This document shows positions 10,529-21,710 of a DNA stretch of 64,000 nt, one piece after another (positions within the stretch are counted from its first letter, which is position 1; the number at the start of each line of letters is the position of its first letter). The notes below the pieces were generated by a model. It searched no databases. It had not been told where the DNA came from and saw nothing but the letters and a program-made list of their open reading frames with translations. A program made the translations under genes and the position numbers. Origin of the DNA: Eurosta solidaginis (taxonomy: Eukaryota > Arthropoda > Insecta > Diptera > Tephritidae); NCBI RefSeq assembly GCF_040869045.1, contig NC_090321.1, positions 137,321,689 to 137,385,688 on the forward strand, read 5' to 3'.

Positions 10529-11122
10529 TGTAACGAATTTTCTGCAAATCCTCTTATTTGCAATCCTCTGCTAAGTTCGAATCACTAAACTGTTGAATAA
10601 ATAACTCCAATATTGAATGATGGAAAAATGGCCTTTATTAAGTACTTCACAATAACCCTCAAACTGTGCAACGAATAGCTTAATAACCAAACTGATATCT
10701 TAAAGGAAACTGACTTTCAAAATAATAGTGCTATTGCTCGCTAGATATCGTCTTACTCGTAACTGCTTGACAATTCAAATCAAACTGAATTACTTCTTAC
10801 TCGCCTGCACTGCTTTTATAGTTTACGCTGCATACTTCTAGGCTCTTCGATTTCCAGAAGTTACTAGTTGTTTCGGCTACAAAATCGCCAGCCACAACTA
10901 CGTGCACAAATTATTGCCCTCTCTTGTGACCACTGAGATAAGATATATGCATGTATTTGTGCATTGCCGCTCAGATGTTCGTATACGTACATATGTGTAG
11001 ACGCAATTATTTGTTCGTTTATGTAGATACATAATGATTGAATTATTGATGTGCATTCACGTCACTGGTTAGCATCGGCTTAGAGACGATAGCATCGCTC
11101 AGTGCTGCTAACATTCGTTACA
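10529..11122 (-). mobile_element. solo LTR with ATAT target-site duplication
   Basis: A 594-bp sequence with terminal inverted ends TGTAACGA/TCGTTACA, flanked by ATAT at 10525-10528 and 11123-11126. On the minus strand it has a TATA box (TATAAAAG, about 10813-10820), downstream R sequence and a polyadenylation signal TTAATAAAGG, so the transcription direction is minus. No internal retroviral genes remain, as expected after LTR-LTR recombination. A 4-bp duplication and TGT...ACA ends fit Ty3/gypsy-type elements. It interrupts the RT of the LOA-like LINE and is younger than it. Confidence 0.9.
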
Positions 11123-11808
11123 ATATTATTGAACGCTCCTTCTATGTCTAGGAAGGCTGCCAGGGAGTACTTCTTGAAGGAGGACGATCTCTCTATGCAC
11201 GACGTAATTTCGTGCAATGCCGTTTCCGTTGATTTACCCTTCATATAGACATATGCTTCGGAGAGTTGGTTATTCACTGCCTCTCTGATATATGTTTCCA
11301 TCAGCCTCTCCATCACCTTTAGCTGAAACGAAGATAGGATGATGGGTCTGAAGTCTTTAGGTTTCGCGTGGCACGCTTTGCCTGCCTTGGGAATAAATAC
11401 CACTTTAGATCTTTTCCATATACTTGGAATGTGGTTCAGTGCCCCAACACCTCCTATTATGGAATATAGCCCGTTAGTGCTACATTCCAGTGATTGCTGC
11501 AGTTGTATAGGTGGAATTCCATCTGGCCCTGGAGTTTTCAATGGTTCAAAAGATTGGATGGCCCAATATATCTTATCTCTTGTAATTAGGTTGTGCAGTA
11601 TAGGTTGCACTGTTACTTTTGTCGAGCTTTGTGTATCCCCTGGTTCGTTCTTAGTTGCACCTGGAAAATGTGTATTCAGCAGTAGGTCCATGGTTCCCCC
11701 CACAGTTTCGGTCCACGAACCATCAGGTCTTTGCAAGCATCCTGGGGCCGTGTTAGCCGATCTTGAGAGTACTTTCCTGAGTTTCCCCCCTTCATACACT
11801 GTTTCCAT
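11123..11808 (-). pseudogene. LOA-like RT, N-terminal half
   Basis: A 242-residue frame whose genuine part runs from the start to FLDIEGAFNN. It includes SFEPLKTPGPDGIPPIQLQ (typical LINE RT entry), SKVVFIPKAGK, KDFRPIILSSFQLKVMERL, AYVYMKGKSTETALHEI and the first catalytic Asp in AAFLDIEGAF. The last few residues (after about 11122) are translated from the solo LTR. Homologous sequence resumes at 10520. Confidence 0.85.
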
Positions 11809-12000
11809 GGTGCTACAGAACTCTCGCCAGGAGGATCTTTTGGCTTTCCTTAGCTCAAACTTATAATTTCTAAGATGTTGTTTGTATACCTCCCAATGCT
11901 GCTCATCGCCAGAGGCTGTAGCTGCGTTGAAAGCAGTCCTAAAAAACCTGCGAAGGTTTTCGATTTGTGAATTCCACCATGGTAGCTTCTTTTTACCCCT

Positions 12001-12881
12001 TTAAATTTTCTTGGAACATACTTTATCCAGTGCCTTACAGCATGCCTCCGTGAAGTTATTTACCAGTCTTTCCAGTTCTGGTATGCTACCTGGCGTTTCG
12101 GGTACGCTCTCAAGTGGCAATATCTTAACTATTTCCCTATTGTATTCTTGCCAGTTTGTGTTTCTAATATTCCTGGTGGCAGCGCTCTGCTTTTTCACCA
12201 AGTGTAGGTCTAATTGGATGTAACGATAGTCAGAGAATGAGTTGTCCTTAAGGACCCTCCAGTTTCTGGCCAACTCCTCCGCATCTTCCGAGACTAGGGT
12301 GACATTCTTGTTCTTGTAATGAAGGTTGGTTCAGTTCGCATATTACTTATGATTAGTCTAGAGCTTAGAAAGAAATCAGATAGTGACTCACCCCTTTCGT
12401 TTTCATCATTACTTCCCCAAGTGGAGTGATGCGCGTTTACATCTCCTCCTAGTAACAATGCTCCTGACGTAGCTGCAACCAGCTTCCTGGCGGTCGATGT
12501 CGGCATCATCTTGTTATTGGCCAGAAAAATAGATGATAGCCTGATTTGACCCGTGCTCAAGCTCAGGCTGATTGTTGTAGTGTCTTTGTCGCTACATTGA
12601 TGAAGAAACAAAACACTTAGTTTGGGACTAGCAAGTATACACGATCTAGGCTTTGCCGAGGTGCCACAACTTACCAATGTGTAGCCGGTGGACTTGAGTC
12701 CGCAAATGTTTTGTCCTACCACCCACGGCTCCTGGATGAGAAAAATATCTGCTGCCCCTTTAGATGACAGTCGGAGGAGCAGTGCAGCGGAGGCTGCATT
12801 CCTGTGGTGCAGGTTTATCTGGAGGATGCGCACCAACTTCGCACACCTTCGCTCCCTCCTTGAGCGTGGAGTTAGCCACAT
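12001..12881 (-). pseudogene. LOA-like endonuclease domain
   Basis: The 12294-12881 frame carries EEP endonuclease features: LRILQINLHH at the N-terminus, FLIQEPWV (catalytic Glu), LLLGGDVNAHHSTWGS (the GD-NAHH-WGS block of the LOA/R1 group) and a C-terminal LIISN segment. The 12001-12273 frame continues it after a frameshift (DNSFSDYRYIQLDL, matching the SDH/HxxI region) and leads into the RT. The enzyme nicks target DNA to prime reverse transcription. The frameshift near 12285 and the missing link to the RT frame make it inactive. Confidence 0.8.
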
Positions 12882-13951
12882 AATCCATCATCAGCTCCTC
12901 CTCCGTAATGTAGGTGTAACACACCTATTTCCATGGATGAGGTAGACGAGGTGTAGCCGTACAGCGTATCCGGCTCACCCCCATCTGCCTTCGTAACCAC
13001 GTCCTCGTCGCCCCCTTCTTCTTCTGGCTCCACCTCGGCTGCCAAATTCCTAGCGGCGTTTACGTCGTTACTGTAGACCCTTATAGTCACGGTGTCTAAA
13101 CCATAATTGTCCTTCGCCTCCAGTTTTCCTCAATATTGTCAGCGATTCTTCATTCAGTAGGAGGACAGCCTGACGTGTGCCACGACTTTGATGCTGCCCT
13201 GGAACCACCCGGCCTCCTTGCATACCGGTGGCGGTCCAGGATTGCCCATAAGCACGTCCAGGGTGATATTCGACAGCTCGCTCTTCACCCATTTCCATTT
13301 CTCTTTTTTATTGCGCCGTCTTCTTGATTGTCGTCAAGGACCTCTAGCAGGATTTTGTCCTTGACCACTTCTACAAAAGAGCGCCCATGCACCTTCGGCC
13401 TCTTTGGTTTGGTAGGCACTACTTCCGCCGGCCTTGCACTTGTTGCCGCTTGTGGCCCGTCTCTTCTGACAGACGAAAGTTCGGTATCACCTCTTTCGCC
13501 CATTTAATCTAAGCCAGTATTTCTCCTACGTTGTCGCTTTCATACGTGCGGATCTAGTTAGGATCCTTGCAGCCTGTGCTTCTATCCAAATTCACTGGGG
13601 TTTGGCCGCTCACCAGGCTTCGTGAAGGCCGTGGGTGTCGGGGTGGACCACGCGGGGCCTGCGCACCAGCTTCAACTGAGTCTGCATACCTGCTGCGTCT
13701 CTGCTAATGCCAGGAGTATCCCAGAGAACACCCATTTGCCCTGGATCACTACCGAAAGTTTTGTTGGGGAGATGGTTCTGAACCGGCATCGCCACTGGTC
13801 CTGAACCATCCCCTATTTTAGCCATTATCTGGCGGTTAGAATGGCCCTGCATCGCACTGGTCACCGTTGTGGTGGGCAGAAGCCCTCCCGGCCTTTGAAG
13901 AGCGCCGGTCTCTTCTTGTTTTGTTGTGTTCTTTTTATTATTATTGTTCAT
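12882..13951 (-). pseudogene. LOA-like ORF1 (gag-like), broken
   Basis: ORF1 probably begins at the ATG at 13951, followed by a run of Asn/Lys, and stays open to 13610. It then shifts frame through 13503-13285, 13298-13068 and 13090-12872. The pieces are low-complexity and charged (Glu-rich stretch EPEEEGGDEDVV near 13020). No CCHC knuckles are obvious. ORF1 proteins of this type package the LINE RNA. At least three frameshifts are needed to read through, so it is dead. Confidence 0.6.
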
Positions 13952-14205
13952 GTTCCCACGAGTGGCGGAGAAAAGCAACGTCCACCCCTTCGCGACTGGG
14001 CTATTTAGGGGCCCCCGCCTGCCTGATCCTCGGCACGGAAACGCATAACACCTTGATCCAGACTCCGAGAAGAAAAGGAAACAGGAAAGAAAGAAAGAGA
14101 AAGTAAAAGAGGGAGAGAGAAAGATACCCCAGAAACCATGGTCAAGAATCATTTCCGTATAACCAGGCTATTAATGAATCAGGCACACAGCCCTGATTTC
14201 TGATC

Positions 14206-14520
14206 TTAGTTGGACACCGCCCTGATATCGCACAGGCTCAATACTGTAGTGTTCATTTCCTTACTGAATCTAGACTCTGGTATCAAGTTTAAAGTGTTAA
14301 GGAAAAAGTAAGCATCTATAAAAATAGCATTAACACAATTGCTTAGTGTATATGGTAGCTGGTCAATTGCATTCAATATTATGTATATAAATAGGCTATT
14401 TCTTACCACAAATTTGCTTTAGTACAAAGTAAATGAAAACTCCACTATTTCGGCTCAACGTTTCGCTAAGCACCTGAGCTTCTTCAGGAGCGAAACTGAA
14501 TTTACATATTTTATTTGGTA
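14206..14520 (-). mobile_element. Penelope-like terminus with ribozyme-like core
   Basis: The minus strand has a weak C-terminal-like ORF (14206-14409). Upstream of it, at 14447-14505, lies the motif CCTGAAGAAGCTCAGG...GCGAAACG, containing the hammerhead-type core strings CUGANGA and GAAA. A related motif sits at the end of the other Penelope-like copy (34890-34925). Penelope-like elements are known to carry hammerhead-type motifs in their terminal repeats. Here there is one extra nucleotide after CUGAAGA and only a short stem II, so activity is doubtful. Confidence 0.4.
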
Positions 14521-15490
14521 ATTTTTAACACAAACAACAACAATGCAAACATGAAAATAAAATTTTAAAATTAGGTATAACGATGAAAATTTGTTGGATA
14601 CAATTATTAACACTTACATATTTAAACATGTGTACCACTAGTTACATCAAGGCGTCAAAATAATACGATTTTTACTACAAATTGTATACATTGTGCAATG
14701 TATCGTAAAAAAGTTAAATTAAATAAATAAATAATTATGGCACTTGATGTTGGCAGTACACTTGTCAAAAAACAACTTGGATTCGTCTACATTCGTTTGT
14801 TGGTACGCGCAGTGGGGCCTTTTGAATTTTTTCTTTGCAAAAATCATAACTTTTGAACCAATGAAGATATTTTAAAAATTTAAAATGCAAATGAAATCTA
14901 ATTATTTGAAGTTTTATTGTGTGAAAGCTCAGAATTTTACAGATACAGGGTGCTTCAAAAAACTCAAACTCGAAAATGTTTAGAAAAATACAAAAACAAA
15001 ATGTTTTTAGTAAAAAATAAAAAAAAAATAAAATGAGATTTGTCTTATAATGACGTATTTAAGCATTAAATAAGATAAACTAATGATTTTGATAAGATAG
15101 CGTGGCACTGCCCACTTATGATAATAAGTTCCATCTAAGTAGTCACGTAATCAATCACTACCAAAATCGATAGACGTATTGTTTCTTTTAAATGGCAATA
15201 CTCTTATAAAACTCAAATGTCAATTTTTGGTGCCACAATAACAAGGTGCTTAAAAATTCATCGTAAAATTTTACATGTTTTTTTTTTTAATTTACAAGCC
15301 AAATATGTATTTTATTAATAACTAAAAGTTATTGAAAGTGGTTCAATGAAATTTTATTTGAGCTCAAGATTAAACAGCCAACGAGCTTTTCACAATATCT
15401 CTATCAACTCCTGTTATGCGAGCAGTCACTTCATCGTTTTCAAAAAATCTTCTTGAGGATTTTCCATCATTTGTATTTCCGTATCCTGTA
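14521..15490. other. no gene recognised
   Basis: AT-rich DNA with no supported coding frame, tRNA or element end. Some short simple-sequence runs of A or T are present. Confidence 0.6.
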
Positions 15491-15990
15491 GAACTAAGGC
15501 CCACTCCCTTTTAAAATAGTCATTATCAAATTTCGTTTGATACCCATATTGTACAAACGCATTCTAGAGTCTACCCTGGTCCACCTTTATAACGATATCC
15601 CGAAAAGGCGTCCACCTATAGAACTAAGGCCCACCCCCTTTTAAAAAAATTATTAACACCTTTCATTTGATAACCATAGCGTACAAACAAATTCTAGAGT
15701 CACCCCTGATCCACCTTTATGGCGATATCTCGAAAAGGCGTCCAGCTATAGAACTAAGGCCCACTCGCTTTTAAAATACGCATTAGCACCTTTAGTTTGA
15801 ATCCCACATTGTACAAACGCATTCTAGAGTCACCCCTTGTCCACCTTTATGGCGATATCTCGAAAAGGCGTCCACCTATAGAACTAAGGCCCACTCCCTT
15901 TTAAAATACTCATAAACACCTTTCTTTTGATATCCATATCGTACAAACAAATTGTAGAGTCACCCCTGGTCCACCTTTACATGTGACACA
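15491..15990 (+). repeat. 130-bp tandem repeat, four units
   Basis: GAACTAAGGCCCAC recurs at 15491, 15621, 15751 and 15881, exactly 130 bp apart. Each unit contains CCACCTTTATGGCGATATCTCG followed by AAAAGGCGTCCACC. The fourth unit runs to about 15985, where LINE-like sequence begins. There is no coding frame through the array. Confidence 0.9.
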
Positions 15991-17760
15991 CTGACAAGGG
16001 TGTGACCGTCCTAAAAAGATTATTTTCTGGCAAACGCAGCAAAACCATTACTCTGCACCGGAATCAGGTACAGGCCTCAGATTGGGTTCGATACCTTCCC
16101 GGAGCAGGAGAATATGGTGCACTCCCGATGCAAGGAGCTGCTCCAAGGATGAGAATTTGTGGGAGAGACGCAACAAATTAAATGGGGTTACACTGAGATA
16201 AAAGCCCTTGGTCGGGAAAAATCCCTAGTCACTCCGGTACATAGAACCGGCTTATAGAGATGCGGATTAAATGCGAATAAAATTTAATTTTGATGGTCAG
16301 TGTACTAAAATTATCAAATTATATAAGCTCCCTATTTGGAGTAAGTCAAAGCTTGGAGGGGTAAACCTACAAGAAAAATGTAGCACAAAATATCTAGGAG
16401 TCATCCTATATAGAAAGTTGTCGTGAAAGCTCCATGTGGAAGGAAGAGAGAGCGAAGAAAACCACCGCGGCTCAGTGAATACAATAGGATGCTAGGATAC
16501 ACGTGGGGGCCTATCACCCCGACTCTCCTATTGGTTATTTACGGCAATTTGAAAACCATACTTTACTATGAGGTCCTTGTTTGATGGACAGCCACAAAAA
16601 AGTACGCAAACCAAAAAATTAGAGAGGGTATGCAGATTATCAATGGTTAGCATAACGGGAACCCATAAAAATACATCGACAGTAGCATATGCCATTCTAC
16701 ACATTACGCCTTCGGACCTAATGTCAAAAATATCCCGTTAGCCACTGTAACAAGGCTTGGGGCCTCGGAGCTGCTTCAGACAGGCCTTATGGCCATAGCA
16801 TACAGTACCATCTAATATCGGGCAAACGGAATATAGGACCCGTGCCTGAGCTTCGAAAGAGATGTGGCGGCCACAATTGAGCCGGAGAGTTTGCGCCAGG
16901 GTTCGGAAATGACAGAACATACTATATACTTGTATATCGATTAATCCAAATTAACGGAAGGGGTTGGGTCTGCTGTTTACTGCGTCGATGCAGAAATAAG
17001 TAGATCCTAAATGCTGCCGGATTGTTGCAGCGTCCTTGTGGCGGAAAATATAGCCGTGAATAGAGCAGAAGAAATTCTGGAGGAAACGTGCTTAGGCTGC
17101 AATCGCCTCAATATATATATTGGTAGCCAGGCGGCAAACACTTCACACAGTACTTCATCATGAAGTGTCCTGGAATACAAATAAGCATTGGAAAAACTTT
17201 GCTCTGGTCGGACAATACATCTACACTGGGTTCCCGGTATTAAGGGATAGAAAGCAACGAAAAGGCCGCTGAGGTTGCAAAAGAGGGTGCAGCACTATCT
17301 GAATCAACGGTAAACTTTCCAATCCGTTTGGGAAAAATTAAAAGAAGACAGGAGCTGCATATGTTCATGATCAAGCAGGAAAGGCGTGGAAAAAAGCACG
17401 GGCCTGCAAAATTTCTAAGAGTATAAGCAAAGCCTACGATATTGGACTCACAAAGTGGCTCATATCTCTGAAGAGGGAAGACATTAAAGCTCACGATGGC
17501 ATACTAACTGGACACTGCCTTCTGGCGGCACATGCTTGTAAAAAAACCTCGTCTGTAACAGCAGATGTAGGAAGGGAGAGCTGCAGGAAGAAACGGATGA
17601 GCGCGTTCTGTGTTCGTGTCCTGCGCTTGCCAAATCAAAGCTCCAGCTGTTAAGAGCTAGGTCTCAAGACAGCAATTGAGCTAGGTCCTTGAAAGCTTCT
17701 AGTATTTTCCAAGATGGTGGAGATATTGTTAAACATATGTAAGTCTTGGCACCTGATTGG
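15991..17760 (+). mobile_element. decayed LOA/I-like LINE with RNase H
   Basis: Plus-strand fragments in several frames give RT C-terminal pieces (KYLGVIL then ...LSWKLH-like, about 16390-16440; YADYQWLA-like and TVAYAILHI-like remnants), then an RNase H end (NEKAAEVAKEGAALSES, about 17250-17300) and a Cys-containing tail (GILTGHCLLAAHACK, about 17495-17540). The order RT - RNase H - Cys motif matches LOA/I-type ORF2. Many frameshifts and stops are present. The 5' part (16000-16260) resembles 51770-51900 in the palindrome spacer. Confidence 0.7.
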
Positions 17761-17967
17761 AGTTCTTACGTTTGGTATTCAAACCATTCAGTCTATCTTT
17801 ATTAAACGGCCAGTTCAACCTAACCTATCACAACTCTGTGTCGTTCCCATTGTTGTCCTAGTACAAAAGCAGGGTACGATTTAGCTAATCGGTACATAAT
17901 CCAAAACTATACCTGTCATACCTGTTTAAGACAGTTTTAATTATATTAAATTTTTCCTTTTGTGTAG

Positions 17968-18169
17968 GTACTATTGGCAAGCAAATGGTAGACACATTGG
18001 TTGAGTCTGCAGGAAATGTAGAGCTTATTTTAAAATACTTCGATATGTTTTTAAAATTGAAAGATTTAATTGAATCACCAAGCTTTTCTGAGATCGACAT
18101 CAAAAACGAAGGCTGGGTGACTCCGAAGGACTTTAGAGACAAAATGGAACAGTCAAAGAATTACACGCC
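17968..18169 (+). CDS. RyR: ryanodine receptor, penultimate coding exon
   Basis: This exon is preceded by a polypyrimidine stretch and a TGTGTAG acceptor, and ends at a GTAAGT donor. Frame: the first two bases complete a codon from the previous exon, then [13 protein letters not shown]...[18 protein letters not shown]...GWVTPKDF. It encodes the start of the EF-hand pair that precedes the channel domain of RyR (WVTPKDF...EQSKNYTP is the first EF-hand helix region). Two bases (CC) are left at the 3' end and are completed by A of the next exon to give Pro, restoring the conserved NYTPEE across the splice. I found no earlier RyR exon in the window, so the upstream intron is apparently at least about 18 kb. 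Confidence 0.93.
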
Positions 18170-18267
18170 GTAAGTTTAAGTATATAATTCATAGACACGT
18201 TTGTTTATTAGAAAGCATTTCCATATATCTATCACTTTTAATATAATATTTTGGATATTTTATACAG
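18170..18267 (+). other. RyR: RyR intron, 98 bp
   Basis: A short intron bounded by GTAAGT at 18170 and ATACAG ending at 18267, AT-rich as usual for short dipteran introns. Joining the flanking exons keeps the frame (CC|A GAA GAA). The ORF start at 18251 lies inside the intron and is not the real exon start. Confidence 0.93.
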
Positions 18268-20956
18268 AGAAGAAATGGATTTCCTTTTGGCATGTTGTGA
18301 ACGCAATCACGAAGGTAAAATCGACTATAGTGCATTTGTCGATCGCTTCCATGAACCATCAAAGGAGATCGGTTTCAACTTGGCTGTGTTATTGACTAAT
18401 TTAAGTGAACATATGCCGAATGAACCACGCCTAGCAAGATTCTTAGAGACTGCTGGATCTGTGCTTAACTACTTTGAACCATTCTTGGGTCGCATAGAAA
18501 TTTTAGGTAGTTCTAAACGAATTGAACGCGTTTATTTCGAAATAAAAGACTCAAATATTGAACAATGGGAAAAGCCGCAAATCAAAGAGTCCAAGCGAGC
18601 ATTCTTCTATTCAATAGTAACTGAAGGAGGCGACAAAGAAAAATTGGAAGCTTTCGTTAATTTCTGTGAAGATGCTATTTTTGAAATGACACACGCTTCT
18701 GGTTTAATGGCTACAGATGACGGTGGTAGTAATGTTAAACGCGACACAGCTTATAGTTCCTATATGAGCGAAGAAGAAGAGGAACGAGCTGCCCGAGATC
18801 CTATCCGTCGTACCATACAAGCTATCAAAGACGGTATTAAGTTTGCACTACATATGCTTAGTCCATCCAATATAAAACACCAAATAGGCGTAATGCAAAC
18901 AAAGTCGGCTCCGGAGCTAATAATTGGTCTCTTCAAATTGATATTTTATATGTTCTATTACACTGGGTATGGCAATTTCTGTGTTGTTCGTTACATTTTC
19001 GGAATCCTTATCAATCTAATGCGTGGACCAGCACCCGAAGAAATGGAAGGCCCACCAGTCGATGAAGCACCATTTCCAAAAGCTTTGCCACCATTGCCAA
19101 TAGAAGGGACACCTGGACCAGTACAAATTACTGGTCTGGATTTAAACAAAGAAGATAATGGCCAATACAAAATAACAGTGCGAGAATCGTCCGGAGGTAG
19201 TGGAAGTGCGTCATTAGAAGAAACAGGTGAATCAAGCCCGGAGGATGCAAGTGTTGGTATTGATCAATCAGTTGAAAGCGAACAGTATCAACTACAAGAG
19301 CCGATTTCCATCGTTGATCTCTTGGGTGGTGAAGCAGCCAAAAAGGCAGCACAAGAAAGACAAGAAGCTCAAAAAGCACAGGAAGCAGCTATGGCTTCCA
19401 TTGAAGCAGAAGCTAAGAAATCTTCAGCAACTGCTCAAGAAACGCCTGCTGTTCATCAAATCGATTTTGCTCAATACGCTCACCGGGCCGTTAGTTTTCT
19501 CGCTCGCAATTTTTATAACCTAAAGTATGTAGCATTGGTGTTGGCTTTCAGTATCAATTTTATGTTACTTTTCTATAAAGTAACTTCATTTGGTAACGAC
19601 GAAGAGACTTCTGGTGATGATGAACTAATTCTTGGTTCAGGATCTGGCGACAATTTAGCAGCATCTGGATTTGGTGGCTCAGGGGATGGTTCTGGGGATG
19701 GCAAAGATAGTGAAGATGATTTACCCGAACTAGTTCATGTGGACGAAGATTTTTTCTATATGGCTCATGTTATACGCATTGCTGCATTATTACATAGTTT
19801 GGTTTCTCTTGCTATGCTAATTGCTTACTATCATTTAAAAGTACCATTGGCTATATTTAAACGAGAAAAGGAAATAGCTCGCCGTTTGGAATTTGATGGA
19901 CTTTTCATTGCTGATCAACCCGAAGATGATGACTTCAAATCACATTGGGACAAGTTAGTCATATCGGCAAAATCCTTCCCAGTTAATTATTGGGATAAGT
20001 TCGTGAAGAAGAAAGTCAGACAAAAATATAGCGAAACCTATGACTTTGACTCCATTTCAAATCTGCTGGGTATGGAGAAAAGCGCATTCATGGCACAAGA
20101 GAGTGAAGAAGGTGGTTTAGTCAAATATATGATGAATATAGATTGGCGATATCAAGTATGGAAAGCTGGCGTTACATTTACAGACAATGCTTTCCTTTAT
20201 TCATTGTGGTACTTTTCTTTCTCGGTCATGGGCAATTTCAATAACTTTTTTTTCGCAGCTCATTTGCTTGATGTTGCCGTAGGTTTTAAAACACTTCGCA
20301 CCATTTTACAATCCGTCACACACAATGGAAAACAACTTGTTTTAACGGTTATGCTTTTAACAATAATAGTATACATATATACAGTAATTGCTTTTAACTT
20401 TTTCCGGAAATTTTATATACAAGAGGAGGACGAGGAGGTTGACAAGAAGTGTCATGATATGTTAACTTGCTTTGTTTTCCATTTATACAAAGGAGTACGA
20501 GCCGGTGGTGGTATTGGTGATGAGATTGGCGATCCCGATGGGGATGATTATGAAGTTTATCGCATAATTTTTGACATCACATTCTTCTTTTTTGTTATTA
20601 TCATATTGCTGGCCATTATCCAAGGTTTGATTATTGATGCCTTTGGAGAGTTGCGTGATCAACTGGAATCGGTAAAAGAAAATATGGAATCAAATTGTTT
20701 TATATGTGGCATGGGTAAAGATTTCTTCGATATTGTACCACACGGCTTTGATACGCACGTACAAAAGGAGCATAATTTAGCAAATTACATGTTCTTCCTA
20801 ATGCATCTTATTAATAAACCGGATACGGAATATACCGGCCAAGAGACTTACGTTTGGAATATGTATCAGCAGCGTAGTTGGGATTTCTTCCCTGTTGGTG
20901 ACTGTTTCCGTAAGCAATATGAAGACGAACTTTCCGGTGGTGGTGGGGGCGGATAA
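18268..20956 (+). CDS. RyR: ryanodine receptor, terminal exon (channel domain)
   Basis: The C-terminal part of the sarco/endoplasmic reticulum calcium-release channel. In order: second EF-hand ([11 protein letters not shown]), conserved [15 protein letters not shown] region, a first hydrophobic segment (about 18910-19020), acidic/Gly-Ser-rich cytosolic linkers, S1 (about 19490-19580), a Gly/Asp/Ser-rich luminal loop, S2 (about 19750-19850), S3-S4 (about 20160-20290), S5, the selectivity filter [11 protein letters not shown] (from 20504), S6 ([16 protein letters not shown]) and the zinc-binding tail (CFIC ... H-x4-H). The protein ends [16 protein letters not shown] and a TAA at 20954. It is intact. 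The S4-S5 linker has Gly in HNGKQ (20327-20329), and the S2 segment has Met in LAMLIAYY (19814-19816), as in Drosophila. Nothing suggests decay despite the transposon-dense flanks. Confidence 0.98.
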
Positions 20957-21710
20957 TTTTCATACTGGTTTAAAAGTTAAAATTGGCAATGAACACTTTA
21001 TTTATTATACGTATTAAGTAAACAAATTGTGAAGAATGTTACAACTGTTATTCTAACTAACAAATACACTATATGCATCACACCTTTTATAGTAAATTTA
21101 TTTTATTTTAAGTTTTATATTGCTGACATTCAAAATAAAGCCATTAGGTTGTGACGGACTTTTCCTTGGGTTTGCCGTGGTTAAGTCTCAGTCCGTCCAG
21201 TGCTCATGAAAATAGAATTCCTATTGGATTCTCCAAATGAATAAACCCTGTTAGTTTTTATAAAGGTTATACATTTTTATTAAAGTAAATCCAACTCCTA
21301 CTCCTAGCTTCTTCCTAAGTTTTATAAGCGGTGGCTGAGGTAAAACCTTCAGCCTCAGACGAATATATTCTAAGCACAAATAAAGTCGTATACCTTCAGG
21401 TGCGCTCTTGATCGGTATTCAATGCGAATTCGTCGCACTTATATACTAAATTCGTACGCAGGCAAACGGTTATTTTATAATAACAATTTTCACTTAATAA
21501 TATTAACAATATATTACAACCGTTATTCCGGTGGATATTTTTTTTTTTTTTTATACATTTCCATGCACCATAATACTCCTCGTTGCATATTTGCCCGCAT
21601 GTCGTGTTTTCCAGCCTTCGCTTTACCTAGTGCATTTGACTATTGTGTGTTTGTACATATGATCGTTGTCACTTGATTCTAATGCTGCGTTGGCTTTCCT
21701 CTGTGTTTTA
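20957..21710 (+). other. RyR 3' UTR and downstream spacer
   Basis: The 3' UTR probably ends after the AATAAA signal at 21134-21139, about 180 nt after the stop. Beyond it is AT-rich sequence with a small inverted motif (GACGGACT/AGTCCGTC near 21153-21200) and no supported gene. A run of T precedes 21560. Confidence 0.6.
21134..21139 (+). terminator. RyR: RyR polyadenylation signal
   Basis: Canonical AATAAA in CAAAATAAAGCC, 177 nt after the RyR stop codon. It is the first full consensus hexamer downstream that I noticed, so it is a plausible 3' end signal; the cleavage site itself cannot be seen. Confidence 0.6.

Larger units (their letters stand above)
10036..14152 (-). mobile_element. LOA/Bilbo-like LINE split by a solo LTR
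   Basis: The minus strand carries in order a 5' region and ORF1 (about 14152-12882), the endonuclease (12881-12001), the RT N-terminal half (11808-11123), an LTR insertion (10529-11122), and the RT C-terminal half with its catalytic motif (10520-10036). Keywords such as IPKAGK, PKDFRPI-LSSFQLKVMERL and FLDIEGAFNN are typical of the LOA/R1 group. Both ORFs are frameshifted, and one codon is missing from the YADD box (YAD-L). The RNase H and 3' end are absent. Confidence 0.8.

Noticed and set aside
11339..11866. Plus-strand 175-residue ORF
   Set aside because: Antisense of the LOA-like RT; peptides carry no recognisable motif, while the minus strand has clear RT boxes.
13610..14152. 180-residue minus-strand ORF as an independent gene
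   Set aside because: Its upstream 60 residues are untranslated leader; the rest is the LOA-like ORF1 start and continues only after a frameshift.
15491..15990. CRISPR-like regular spacing
   Set aside because: The 130-bp units are homologous throughout, with no unique spacers, and the DNA is clearly eukaryotic.
1..17967. Search for earlier RyR exons
   Set aside because: I looked for the residues expected before [10 protein letters not shown] and for EF-hand or RIH-like coding segments and saw none; reported only as not found.
17885..18142. Minus-strand ORF over the RyR exon
   Set aside because: Antisense shadow of the conserved exon; the plus strand has splice sites and the conserved protein.
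19128..19523. Additional ORFs on both strands inside the RyR terminal exon
   Set aside because: Frame shadows of the Lys/Gln-rich linker in RyR.
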